64,000 nt of DNA, from assembly GCA_023266355.1 (NCBI GenBank), contig JAHFQM010000001.1, positions 186,001-250,000 on the forward strand, given 5' to 3'. Position 1 is the stretch's first letter; each line of letters opens with the position of its first letter. The DNA comes from Aquabacterium sp. (GTDB lineage Bacteria > Pseudomonadota > Gammaproteobacteria > Burkholderiales > Burkholderiaceae_C). This document shows positions 29,966-36,917 of this stretch, in pieces. The notes under the pieces are model-generated. The model did no database searches, was not told the DNA's origin, and worked only from the letters and a program-made list of their open reading frames with translations. The position numbers and the translations under genes are program-made.

Positions 29966-30377
29966 GCCAAGGGTCGATGACCGCCACCCCCATGGCCACA
30001 AACGGTGCCGTGTCCCGGGTGGCCACCGTCATGCCGTGGGCCTTGGCCATGGCCGCGATGAAGCCATCGGCCATGCCCACAGCTCGCCCTTGCGCCTGCG
30101 CTTTGGCCATCGCTGCCGCGTAGCCCTGGGTTGCCGCCAGGTCAAAGGCGAGCACCCGCCCCGCAAAGGCCGGCAGCACCTGGTCTTCCAAATGTTCGAT
30201 CAAGCCGTTGCGTCGGCGGCCCGCAGGCAGGCGCGCCATGCCAAAGCGCAGTTCCGCCACCGTGATCACGGACAGGAACAGGGTCTCTAAGGGCTGTGCG
30301 TCGAGCCAGGCCACCACACGTGGATCGGGCGCGGCACGCAGCGGCTCCGAAATCACGTTGGTGTCGAGCAGGATCAT
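29952..30377 (-). CDS. PIN-domain toxin (FitB/VapC-like)
   Basis: Predicted ribonuclease toxin of 141 residues. The acidic PIN residues are present: Asp5 (LLDTNVISE), Glu42 (VAELRFG), Asp104 (GMADGFIA) and Asp122 (TRDTAPF). The start overlaps the antitoxin stop by four bases (ATGA), the normal arrangement of FitAB. The length and the AELRFGM motif favour the FitB subgroup. It is convergent with the CDP-sugar operon and overlaps its last gene by 14 bases. Confidence 0.92.
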   Translation of the reverse strand: MILLDTNVISEPLRAAPDPRVVAWLDAQPLETLFLSVITVAELRFGMARLPAGRRRNGLIEHLEDQVLPAFAGRVLAFDLAATQGYAAAMAKAQAQGRAVGMADGFIAAMAKAHGMTVATRDTAPFVAMGVAVIDPWLTPA

Positions 30378-30625
30378 TCGAAATTCACGTGACGGGGCGC
30401 GGAGGCATCACGTTGTGTGATCAGCGAAGCCTCCTCGTCCGTGAGCTTCATCTTGCGGCCGATGTCGGCCAGCATGGCGCCCAGCTTCAAGCGGCCCTCC
30501 GGTTTGACGGCCTCTTCCAGCAAGGCGCGAACCTCTGCCTCGGTGCTTCGCCCATGTTGGGCGGCACGCACGCGCAGGGCCCGATGCACTTCGTCGGGCA
30601 GATTGCGAACGGTCAGGATGGCCAT
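30374..30625 (-). CDS. Ribbon-helix-helix antitoxin (FitA-like)
   Basis: DNA-binding antitoxin of 83 residues. The N-terminal strand and helices MAILTVRNLPDEVHRALRVR and RSTEAEVRALLEEAV form an Arc-type RHH domain; the charged C-terminal half would wrap the toxin. It is translationally coupled to the PIN toxin and probably represses the operon through inverted repeats upstream. Confidence 0.9.
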   Translation of the reverse strand: MAILTVRNLPDEVHRALRVRAAQHGRSTEAEVRALLEEAVKPEGRLKLGAMLADIGRKMKLTDEEASLITQRDASAPRHVNFE

Positions 30626-30636
30626 GGCTGCACCTC

Positions 30637-30680
30637 AATGCATCAGATTCAGTGCATGCATTTTATGCTTTTGAAAGCAT
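30637..30680 (-). promoter_or_regulatory. Candidate FitA operator/promoter region
   Basis: AT-rich stretch directly upstream of the antitoxin gene. It contains repeated ATGCA/TGCAT words and a near-perfect inverted repeat, ATGCTTT at 30665-30671 and AAAGCAT at 30674-30680, separated by two bases. Such paired repeats are typical of FitA/VapB-bound operators; binding is inferred. Confidence 0.45.
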
Positions 30681-30714
30681 GTCGGCAAGGCGCGGTGAGG
30701 TGAGGAGGGCGGGC

Positions 30715-30893
30715 TCAGTAGCCGCTGCCGCTGTCGGTGGGCATGTTCTCGATGGGACGGCCGACGCCAGGCTGCTGCGCCAGCACCTTCACGCCTTGGC
30801 GGATGGCCATCACCGCCTGTTTGGCGGAAAGCCTCGCGCATCAGCCAAGCGCTTCACGCGGGCCTTGGTGTCCTCGTCGATCTTGATCGACAT
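30715..30893 (-). pseudogene. ParD/ParE-type toxin-antitoxin remnant
   Basis: From an ATG at 30893 the frame reads MSIKIDEDTKARVKRLADAR, a good ParD/CopG-type RHH antitoxin N-terminus. It then falls out of frame and stops at 30810 after 27 residues. In another frame of the same strand the sequence continues as SAKQAVMAIRQGVKVLAQQP, GVGRPIENMPTDSGSGY and a stop at 30715, which resembles the middle of a ParE/RelE toxin (GRP-x-E-x-MP). The antitoxin C-terminus and toxin N-terminus are therefore missing, as after an internal deletion with a frame change. Neither part can be functional. Confidence 0.6.
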
Positions 30894-31112
30894 GGCAAAG
30901 CACTGGGTGCCGGTAGGCCCTTTGCGGCGTGCCGCCTTGTCGCAGCGGGACGTCGCCTGTTGAGAGCGGCGCGTCGTGCAGGTGAACCCGGCGTGTCGCC
31001 CGATGTCACTTGCACGTCGCTCACATTGGCTGGCGCGTCGGCCTTTCCGAGCGGCGCGTCGGCATGTTTGCCTCGACCCGTCCGAGCCCAAAGAGCGGCA
31101 CGCCATGCAAAA
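30894..31112 (-). other. GC-rich spacer without recognisable gene
   Basis: Between the ParD remnant and the terminator at 31113 no frame shows a domain or a convincing start. A 13-base direct repeat, GAGCGGCGCGTCG, occurs at 30964-30976 and 31049-31061. The rest looks like decayed or non-coding DNA. Confidence 0.4.
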
Positions 31113-31151
31113 AGCCCCGCGGGCCGAGCACTTCGGGCGACACGCGGGGCT
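31113..31151 (-). terminator. Rho-independent terminator after the hypothetical gene at 31233-31730
   Basis: AGCCCCGCG at 31113-31121 pairs perfectly with CGCGGGGCT at 31143-31151. On the minus strand the stem is followed by TTTTT. The 21-base loop can itself fold. It is oriented to stop transcription of the gene ending at 31233. Between them (31152-31232) there is only an 11-base direct repeat, CCCGCTCAGCG, at 31186 and 31207. Confidence 0.75.
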
Positions 31152-31232
31152 GGAGGGCTGAGGGCTGGCTCAGAAGAGGTGAGGGCCCGCTCAGCGAAGG
31201 CGGCGACCCGCTCAGCGCGGGCCGCGCGTGGC

Positions 31233-31730
31233 TCATTGCACGGTGCGGGCCGCTGCAGGTGCGCCGGAGCCGTCCTCTTTGGCGTTGGCGCTGCGGCGGG
31301 CAAAGCGGGCGCCCATGCTTTGACGCAGGGTTTCCAGGCCCGAACCCTCGCCGACGACGCGCAGCAGGGCGTAGCCCTCCAGCGAAGCGTTCATGACGTC
31401 ACTGCCCAGGGCGGTGAGGGTGTCTTCGATCTTGCCCATCAGCACTTCCAGGCGCACGGCGCGGGTGCGCAGCAGGTCGAACTGCGCCAGGTCGCGCTGC
31501 GCCTCGGCCAGGTCGAGCGTGGGCGGCAGCACATGGCGGTTCTGGTCGAGCACGCGCAAGGCCTGGCGGCAGAAGGCTTCGGACTTGTCGCCCATTTTGT
31601 TGAGGCTGCGGCGGTCGGCCGTGGACAGGTCGACCAGGCTGGCGGCGTGGCGCTCCAGCACGGCCAGGGCGGCATCGATTTCAGCGTAGTCAGCGGCGGT
31701 GAGGCTGAGGGAAATGAGGTTTTGAGACAT
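31233..31730 (-). CDS. Conserved hypothetical protein, all-alpha
   Basis: Protein of 165 residues starting at the ATG at 31730, preceded by AGGAACC. The sequence is almost entirely helical. It includes LISLSLTAADYAEIDAALAV, the motif NKMGDKSEAFCRQALRVLDQN at about 43-63 and MNASLEGYALLRVVGEGSGL. There is no signal peptide, membrane segment or catalytic motif. I recognise it as a type of conserved bacterial hypothetical protein but know no function. The same frame is open further upstream without similarity. It is divergent from the HigBA pair and has its own terminator. Confidence 0.7.
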   Translation of the reverse strand: MSQNLISLSLTAADYAEIDAALAVLERHAASLVDLSTADRRSLNKMGDKSEAFCRQALRVLDQNRHVLPPTLDLAEAQRDLAQFDLLRTRAVRLEVLMGKIEDTLTALGSDVMNASLEGYALLRVVGEGSGLETLRQSMGARFARRSANAKEDGSGAPAAARTVQ

Positions 31731-31912
31731 GGTGGTTCCTGTGTGAATGCTTGGTTGCGGACCGCCGGGATGGGCGGGCCGAGGGGCACTGTAGGGAGGC
31801 ACAGGCGGGTTGGGAATCACCCTGAAGGACGGATCTTGTGAGCAGTGGTGACTGCAGGGGGGGCGCTGCAAGGACAGCTTCAGTGACACGACGTTGCCGG
31901 TGCTTGGTGAAT

Positions 31913-31930
31913 TACCTGAAAAGGTATAAA
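31913..31930 (+). promoter_or_regulatory. Promoter/operator of the HigBA pair
   Basis: TACCT at 31913-31917 and AGGTA at 31922-31926 form a 5-bp inverted repeat with a 4-base spacer. It overlaps a TATAAA -10 element at 31925-31930, eight bases before the toxin ATG. TTGGTG at 31904-31909 is a possible -35. The layout fits an autorepressed toxin-antitoxin promoter. Confidence 0.55.
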
Positions 31931-31938
31931 ATGTCTTC

Positions 31939-32316
31939 ATGGCCGACACAGAAAAACCGCTCGAATGGATCGCGAGCAGCTACAAGGACCTGATGGCGCT
32001 GCCGGTTGACGTGCGGCGGCTTTTTGGCTTTGCGCTGTCTCTGGCTCAGATGGGTGACAAGTCTGACTCGGCCAAAGTGCTCCAGGGCTTTGGCGGTGCG
32101 GGTGTGCTGGAGGTGGTCGAAAGCGACGTCGGCGGCACCTACCGCGCCGTCTATACGGTCAAGTTTGCTGAAGCAGTGTTTGTCTTGCACTGCTTCCAGA
32201 AAAAGAGCAAGCGTGGCATTGCCACACCCAAGGAAGACATGGACATCGTCCGCGCCAGGCTGAAGGTGGCCGAGGCGCTTGCACAGGAGCTACGAGATGC
32301 AAAAACGAGTCATTGA
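31939..32316 (+). CDS. HigB-type toxin (phage Gp49-like / RelE fold)
   Basis: Predicted mRNA-interferase of 125 residues of the Gp49/HigB-1 family (PF05973). Characteristic parts are SSYKDLMALPVDVRRLFGFAL, GTYRAVYTVKFAEAVFVLHC and FQKKSKRGIATPKEDMDIVR, including the basic KKSKRG patch used for RNA cleavage. It is followed by an overlapping HTH antitoxin gene (toxin-first order, as in HigBA). The promoter has a palindromic operator. Confidence 0.9.
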   Translation: MADTEKPLEWIASSYKDLMALPVDVRRLFGFALSLAQMGDKSDSAKVLQGFGGAGVLEVVESDVGGTYRAVYTVKFAEAVFVLHCFQKKSKRGIATPKEDMDIVRARLKVAEALAQELRDAKTSH

Positions 32317-32632
32317 AGGCGTTGAGGTTCAACGCAGCTCGGGCAACGTCTTCGCCGACCTTGGCCTGCCCGATGCCGAAAAGCTCAAGATCAAAACCGG
32401 CCTGGTGGTCGAGATCAGAAAGGCCATGCGCACTCTCGGGCTCACCCAACAAGAGGCAGCCAAACGCATGGGCATCCCGCAACCAAAGGTGTCCGGCATG
32501 ATGCATGGTGACTTCGCCAACCTGTCAGAGCGCAAGCTGATGGACTGCTTGAACCGACTGGGCTACGACATCGAAATCAAGGTGAGGCCATCTGCGGCAC
32601 AGATCGGGCACCTGACGCTTGCCGTTGCTTGA
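32297..32632 (+). CDS. HigA-type XRE/HTH antitoxin
   Basis: Antitoxin of 111 residues with a helix-turn-helix of the HigA2/DUF class: VVEIRKAMRTLGLTQQEAAK, RMGIPQPKVSGMMHGDFANL. The ATG at 32297 lies within the toxin gene (20-base overlap) with an upstream GGAGCTACGAG. It neutralises HigB and should bind the palindrome upstream of the operon. Its stop overlaps the TTG start of the next gene. Confidence 0.9.
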   Translation: MQKRVIEGVEVQRSSGNVFADLGLPDAEKLKIKTGLVVEIRKAMRTLGLTQQEAAKRMGIPQPKVSGMMHGDFANLSERKLMDCLNRLGYDIEIKVRPSAAQIGHLTLAVA

Positions 32633-33657
32633 ACCGGGCGCGAGAGGTGCCATCTCAAGCGAGGTTGGATGTGGTGCAAGCCCTTTTGCTCGCCGCTCTG
32701 GTGGGCTTGGTGGTGCTGATGTACCTGCGCCTGGCCAGCGTGCTGCCCTATGGGCAGGTGTCGCAGCAAGCGGCGCTGGCCGTGGACCCGCCCTTCCTGT
32801 ACCGTTTCCTGCTGCCTTGGACGCTGGGGCAGTTGCTGCCCTCCAGCTGGCTGGACACGGTGGCTTTGCGCACGGTGGTGACCACGCTGTCGGTCGCGGT
32901 GTGTTTCTGGCTGTTCCCCGCTTACGCAGCGCGGGTGCTGGGCGCAGAGGCCGGCGACCTGAACCGACGACGCTTGTGGATGGGGCTGGCCGTGGTGCTG
33001 TTGGCCCACTACGGCATTCCCAGGCCTTATTGCTTTTGGTACATCTACGACATCCCGGCCATTGTCTTCTGCATGGTGGCTTTCCTGGCCATGACGCGGA
33101 GGAAAGGGCAGGTGACTTGGTGGTGCGTGCCGATGCTGGCGGTGCTGTCGCTCAACCGAGAAACCATCGTTGTGGCGGTGCTCCATGCTGCGGCATGGCA
33201 AGGGTGGCATTTGTGGCTCAGCGGCGCGGGCCTGCGGGTGAATGCGCGTGCCATGACCCGGGTGGCGTTGCCGCTGCTGGCTGGGCTATTGGCGGTGGTG
33301 CTGATGCGTGCAGGCCTGGTGCATTGGTTGGGACACGATGCGGCGTCTGTGGCTCTCATGCACGAAGGCGAACAACTGCGCATCGTGGCCGGTTTGACGC
33401 GGATTGCGAGCCGGCCAGACCATGCGCTGGCGCTGTTGCTGATTGGGGCAGGCGCGCTCGTGTGGTTGCCTTGGCGCTGGCGACACTTGCCCAGCCCACT
33501 GCGGGTGATGCTCGTGGCTTCAGTGCCAGCGGTGGCGATGTTCCTTGCAGTAGGAAACATCGTGGAGTTGCGGATGTACAGCGAGTTGGTGCCGGTGTTG
33601 GCCACATGCCTCCTCGCAGTCGTGTCTTCTGACTTCAGGGAATCTCACTCAAGGTGA
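32629..33657 (+). CDS. Polytopic membrane protein of unknown function
   Basis: Inner-membrane protein of about 342 residues with eight to ten hydrophobic segments, beginning at about 17-36. The motif PPFLYRFLLPWTL between the first two segments and the later RPYCFWYIYDIPAIVF resemble polyprenyl-linked sugar transferase or polymerase-like membrane proteins of glycan loci, but no catalytic acidic motif is clear. The start is uncertain: TTG at 32629 overlaps the higA stop (TTGA), while tandem GTG codons at 32671 are alternatives. The position between a toxin-antitoxin pair and a glycan island suggests a role in surface glycan assembly; this is inference. Confidence 0.6.
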   Translation: MNRAREVPSQARLDVVQALLLAALVGLVVLMYLRLASVLPYGQVSQQAALAVDPPFLYRFLLPWTLGQLLPSSWLDTVALRTVVTTLSVAVCFWLFPAYAARVLGAEAGDLNRRRLWMGLAVVLLAHYGIPRPYCFWYIYDIPAIVFCMVAFLAMTRRKGQVTWWCVPMLAVLSLNRETIVVAVLHAAAWQGWHLWLSGAGLRVNARAMTRVALPLLAGLLAVVLMRAGLVHWLGHDAASVALMHEGEQLRIVAGLTRIASRPDHALALLLIGAGALVWLPWRWRHLPSPLRVMLVASVPAVAMFLAVGNIVELRMYSELVPVLATCLLAVVSSDFRESHSR

Positions 33658-33845
33658 GTGACACGAGCTGACGGAGAGTCTATTTTTTAAATTAATTTGA
33701 TCGCAATAAATGAAGCATCAGGTTAATATTCGACGGAATGACTCAGATGGTGGCATAATTGCCAGCAATTTCATTATTTAAAACTGCTTCAAAATAATAC
33801 CGTGGGCGTGGTGCCTTATCAAGGGGAGGTGCAGTGGGGCCGTTT
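33658..33845 (+). other. AT-rich junction between convergent genes
   Basis: Non-coding stretch of 188 bases, much richer in A and T than the DNA to its left, where base composition changes from the genome average to that of the following island. It contains a 14-base palindrome TGGCATAATTGCCA (33751-33764). No gene, terminator with T-tract or tRNA fragment was seen. Confidence 0.5.
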
Positions 33846-34166
33846 TCAGTCGAGGTATTTGTCCCCTGTCACTGATGGCGTTTTGAGGACCACGGTCGTT
33901 GCGGCCGTAATGGCTTCGAAGTCAGTGCTGTCCCCTGGCTCCAGGACGACTATAGCGCCTTCTGTATAAATTACACCATTCATGCGAACGGAGCCCGCAG
34001 TAATTACGGTCACTTCTTGTGCGATTTTGTGGTGATGCTTTGGTTCTTTCGCTCCTGCCACGTAATGCTTGACGGCTACTTCGAAGTCCTTGGAAGGTAC
34101 GATTGTGGGGTGGAAGTCGCCAGCGAACCACCCGCCCTTCATGTCTGCCAGTTGATAGAGCTTCAT
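33846..34166 (-). CDS. Small single-domain cupin protein
   Basis: Cupin of 106 residues. Metal-ligand candidates are in EPKHHHKIAQEVTVITAG at about 41-58 (three His plus Glu). Single-cupin proteins of this size act as sugar isomerases, epimerases or binding proteins; the activity here is unknown. It is the last gene of the minus-strand block that starts at hldD, four bases after the nucleotidyltransferase-like gene, so it is likely translated from the same message. Confidence 0.75.
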   Translation of the reverse strand: MKLYQLADMKGGWFAGDFHPTIVPSKDFEVAVKHYVAGAKEPKHHHKIAQEVTVITAGSVRMNGVIYTEGAIVVLEPGDSTDFEAITAATTVVLKTPSVTGDKYLD

Positions 34167-34170
34167 GGCC

Positions 34171-34914
34171 TTATTTCCTCATTTCCTGAACGGTTTCAAA
34201 ATTCTCGATCTGTCGAGTGGTTTTGAGTGGATGGTAGCGGCCGCTTTCCAATGCTTCGATGCCGATACGCTTCTGTTTCAGCAGCATCTGGTTGATTGTG
34301 GGTGAGATGTAATACAAGTCGTTGACGTGATCATGTTTGCGAATCACATCTTTGGCGGCAGCAACAAAATCGGAGCCTTTGCGATACCAGAAAAATGTGG
34401 CTGCAGCGGTATTGCTGATAGGGCGTTTCTCTGCGGCTTGTTGCACAAGGCCATCTGCGTCTGTTTTTACGTATGAGTATCGCGGGTGAATGGAGGGGAA
34501 GGTCAGTACTCCTCCATCGAGATCCCTTGTTCTGAATCGCTGGATTATGGTCGTGAAATCTACATCAATGTACTCATTCACACCGAGAATCAGTAGCTCG
34601 TCTTCGCTGTCGAATTGTTCTGAGGCTAGCAGGGCTGTGCATGCAGCACCACGCGTAGTCCCGTTTATGGCCACAAAACTGGCCTTAGGGTGAAGCAATT
34701 CGGGTAGTTCTGATATTCTATAGTTGTCAATATCCTGGGATTGACATGCAATACCGATCCACTCCGGTTGCAGTCCAGCACAGGATTCAACAAGGCGCTG
34801 AATCAAAGGCGCCCCCCTGACCTCAGCCATGAAGGCAGGGAATGTATCCCCATCACTGGAGTTTGCGGTAACACCAGCACCGAGAATGAGGACCTTGAAT
34901 TTGGTATCAGCCAT
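34171..34914 (-). CDS. Divergent sugar nucleotidyltransferase-like protein
   Basis: Protein of 247 residues, started at the ATG at 34914 with AGGAGATC upstream. It is a paralogue of the nucleotidyltransferase at 36159-36917: shared blocks are RGAACTALLA, VNEYIDVDF and the C-terminal YYISPTINQMLLKQKRIGI. The N-terminal nucleotide-binding loop is unlike the family consensus (LILGAGVTANSSDGDTFPAF, lacking G-x-G-S/T-R), and the catalytic Asp block reads GVNEYID instead of NSDQYID. It may use another nucleotide, be a regulatory partner or be inactive. It overlaps the HAD gene by eight bases. Confidence 0.75.
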   Translation of the reverse strand: MADTKFKVLILGAGVTANSSDGDTFPAFMAEVRGAPLIQRLVESCAGLQPEWIGIACQSQDIDNYRISELPELLHPKASFVAINGTTRGAACTALLASEQFDSEDELLILGVNEYIDVDFTTIIQRFRTRDLDGGVLTFPSIHPRYSYVKTDADGLVQQAAEKRPISNTAAATFFWYRKGSDFVAAAKDVIRKHDHVNDLYYISPTINQMLLKQKRIGIEALESGRYHPLKTTRQIENFETVQEMRK

Positions 34915-35530
34915 GGTTGATCTCCTGAATCTTGGCAAGAATGTTATCGAGGCTGACTTCGTGCACGTCTTTGACGCGCAAGAGGTGGCCGCCGGATGCG
35001 AGCGCGGCTTTTACTCCGTTATCGTTGTCTTCGACGATCAGGCACTCTTCTGCCGTGAAGCCTAGCGCGGACATGGCGGATAGGTATATCTCTGGATCGG
35101 GTTTGGCCTTGCGAACATCCTCATTGGACAGCATCAGGTCTAAATAGCCGGCCAAATTGGATTTTTCCATCATTGTGACGACAGTTGATCGAATGGAGTT
35201 GGAGGCCACCGCTAGTTTGTAACCTTGAGCTTTCAGCGTCGAGAGCGCCAGCTCATGGGCGAACGTGGGCTTGCACTGGGTGTGCACCATTTCCATGGTG
35301 TATTGCTGCTTCATTTCGTTGATGAAGCTGTGGAGTGCTCTCGGTAGATCGCTTTCGATGCTGAGCATCTCCAGTTTGCGCGATGTCGGCAAACCGTCGT
35401 AGGTCGAAAGATGGGCGTAACGTGAAATCTCGAATCCGAAAAGCCGCAGGGCCCTGTTGAGTGCTTCGTAGTGCCAATCCTTGGCTTCAATCAGCACGCC
35501 GTCCATGTCAAAGATCACAGCCTTGATCAT
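34907..35530 (-). CDS. HAD-family phosphatase (beta-phosphoglucomutase-like)
   Basis: Hydrolase of 207 residues with all HAD motifs: nucleophile Asp8 and Asp10 (VIFDMDGVLIEA), Ser in AVASNS, Lys in RKAKPDPEIYL and the acidic VEDNDNGV. The helical cap places it in the beta-phosphoglucomutase/phosphatase branch. In the cluster it could dephosphorylate or isomerise the sugar or polyol phosphate that the nucleotidyltransferase activates. It overlaps its neighbours by four and eight bases. Confidence 0.9.
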   Translation of the reverse strand: MIKAVIFDMDGVLIEAKDWHYEALNRALRLFGFEISRYAHLSTYDGLPTSRKLEMLSIESDLPRALHSFINEMKQQYTMEMVHTQCKPTFAHELALSTLKAQGYKLAVASNSIRSTVVTMMEKSNLAGYLDLMLSNEDVRKAKPDPEIYLSAMSALGFTAEECLIVEDNDNGVKAALASGGHLLRVKDVHEVSLDNILAKIQEINHG

Positions 35531-36156
35531 TTCGTTGCTCCCGTGATGTGTTGCTTGGCCTGATCAGGCCGGTCCGTACAGAGGGTGAGTCGTGTTGTGT
35601 CTGCTAGAGCGCGCAATTCTGTCCAAAGGTGCAATGGGTCTCTTTGGTGTAGTTCAGGTGAGACTAGGCAGACTGGCTTACCCCACGACAGCACGCGCGT
35701 AATTGAGGTCGCATCTAGCCAAGGCGTGTCAAGAGCGTCCAGCCAAATGCCTGATGCGCGCTCGATGTAGGTAGGTTGTTGCTCGACATCGCTGCAGCGA
35801 GTGTAAGTGGTATTGCCTACCGTTAAGTGACTTCGCATGTCGGGCACTGACATATCAAAAACGAACCATTCCAGCCCTGGGTATCGACTTAGCGCGTTGT
35901 GAAGCGCTTGTGCTAGCCCATCCGACTTGATGTTGAGGGCCAGTGGGACCTTGTGCTTCTGAGCTAATGCAAGTACAGGCTCAAGTGCAAGTTTGTTCTC
36001 CGAGCGCGGCATGTCATGAGAGATGACAAGCTGCCCATCAAGGTCCCGTACATCGGTCTCTGTGCCATAGCCTCTCGAGAATGATCGCTCGAAAGCGGCC
36101 ATGGTGTTCTTTTCTTCAGGCTGTAGCCACCAGCCTCGATGAGATATGATCTGCAT
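35527..36156 (-). CDS. Glycerophosphodiester phosphodiesterase (GDPD)-like protein
   Basis: TIM-barrel phosphodiesterase of 209 residues. The GDPD catalytic set is intact: His6-Arg7 (ISHRGWW), Glu33 and Asp35 (GTETDVRD) and His47 (VISHDMP). It lacks a signal peptide, so it acts in the cytoplasm, which is unusual for a scavenging GDPD and suggests it handles an intermediate of the cluster. It is shorter than typical GDPDs (about 250 residues). The gene overlaps the HAD gene by four bases and follows the nucleotidyltransferase by two bases. Confidence 0.85.
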   Translation of the reverse strand: MQIISHRGWWLQPEEKNTMAAFERSFSRGYGTETDVRDLDGQLVISHDMPRSENKLALEPVLALAQKHKVPLALNIKSDGLAQALHNALSRYPGLEWFVFDMSVPDMRSHLTVGNTTYTRCSDVEQQPTYIERASGIWLDALDTPWLDATSITRVLSWGKPVCLVSPELHQRDPLHLWTELRALADTTRLTLCTDRPDQAKQHITGATK

Positions 36157-36158
36157 GA

Positions 36159-36917
36159 TCAGCGAATTTTGAATTGATGGGACAGCGATAGATTTAGAAA
36201 AAACTCAAGATCGGCTGGTATCCCCAAGCCATACATGCCGTCGGCTTCGCTGCCGATATTGTGAATCCCGATCTTTTGCCCATCACGGATGAGTGAGTTG
36301 TAGGTGGGCGCGACATAAAACTCACCATTTACGCGTTCGTCACGGCGGATCATGTCGTTTGCAGCTTTGACGAAGTCGGCGCCGCGACGGAAATTGTATA
36401 TGCCCACGGTTGCTTCGTTGGAAATAACTTCTTTCTCAACTACTCGGGCCACCATTCTTGAAGAGTCCAGATCTACGAAAGACCACTTTGGGTCATCAGC
36501 CGACATGGTCATGATGATACCGTCAAGGCTGCTGGACTCCATTGATTTCAGGTATGCATTGATGTCGCAATCGATGTATTGGTCGCTATTTGCGATCATC
36601 AAGGGCTGGTCATCGTTAATCAACGATTGAGCCTTAAGAACTGTGCAGGCCGCTCCCTCGGTGAGCCCATCAATTTCGATGAGATGTCCGCCACCTGAGA
36701 TGGCAGGCAGAAGATTCCGCAGGCCATAAGCCTGCGCATGCGCTGCCTGAACAATGAAAATGAACTGATGCGGGATGTGAGGACGAAGGTTGCGTATAAC
36801 GACCTCGATCATAGGTGTGTCATGCACCTTAATCAGTGGTTTTGGGTCTGTGTAGCCAGCTTTGGCAAAGCGGCTGCCTGCACCGGCCATGGGGATGACG
36901 ATATTAAGCTTGTTCAT
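36159..36917 (-). CDS. Sugar/alditol-phosphate nucleotidyltransferase
   Basis: Nucleotidyltransferase of 252 residues with a canonical loop, PMAGAGSRFAKAGYTDPKPL, at 9-28 and the metal Asp block ANSDQYIDCDI at about 108-118. Similar enzymes in capsule clusters make CDP-activated sugars, polyols or aminoalcohols; the substrate here is unknown. Codon use is AT-rich compared with neighbours outside the island. It overlaps the WavE gene by four bases. Confidence 0.88.
   Translation of the reverse strand: MNKLNIVIPMAGAGSRFAKAGYTDPKPLIKVHDTPMIEVVIRNLRPHIPHQFIFIVQAAHAQAYGLRNLLPAISGGGHLIEIDGLTEGAACTVLKAQSLINDDQPLMIANSDQYIDCDINAYLKSMESSSLDGIIMTMSADDPKWSFVDLDSSRMVARVVEKEVISNEATVGIYNFRRGADFVKAANDMIRRDERVNGEFYVAPTYNSLIRDGQKIGIHNIGSEADGMYGLGIPADLEFFLNLSLSHQFKIR

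Noticed and set aside
30964..31217. Short direct repeats (13 and 11 bases) as possible CRISPR or attachment sites
   Set aside because: There are only two copies each, irregular spacing and no integrase or cas gene.
33751..33764. Palindrome TGGCATAATTGCCA in the AT-rich gap
   Set aside because: It lies between convergent gene ends without T-tract or promoter context; it may be chance in AT-rich DNA.
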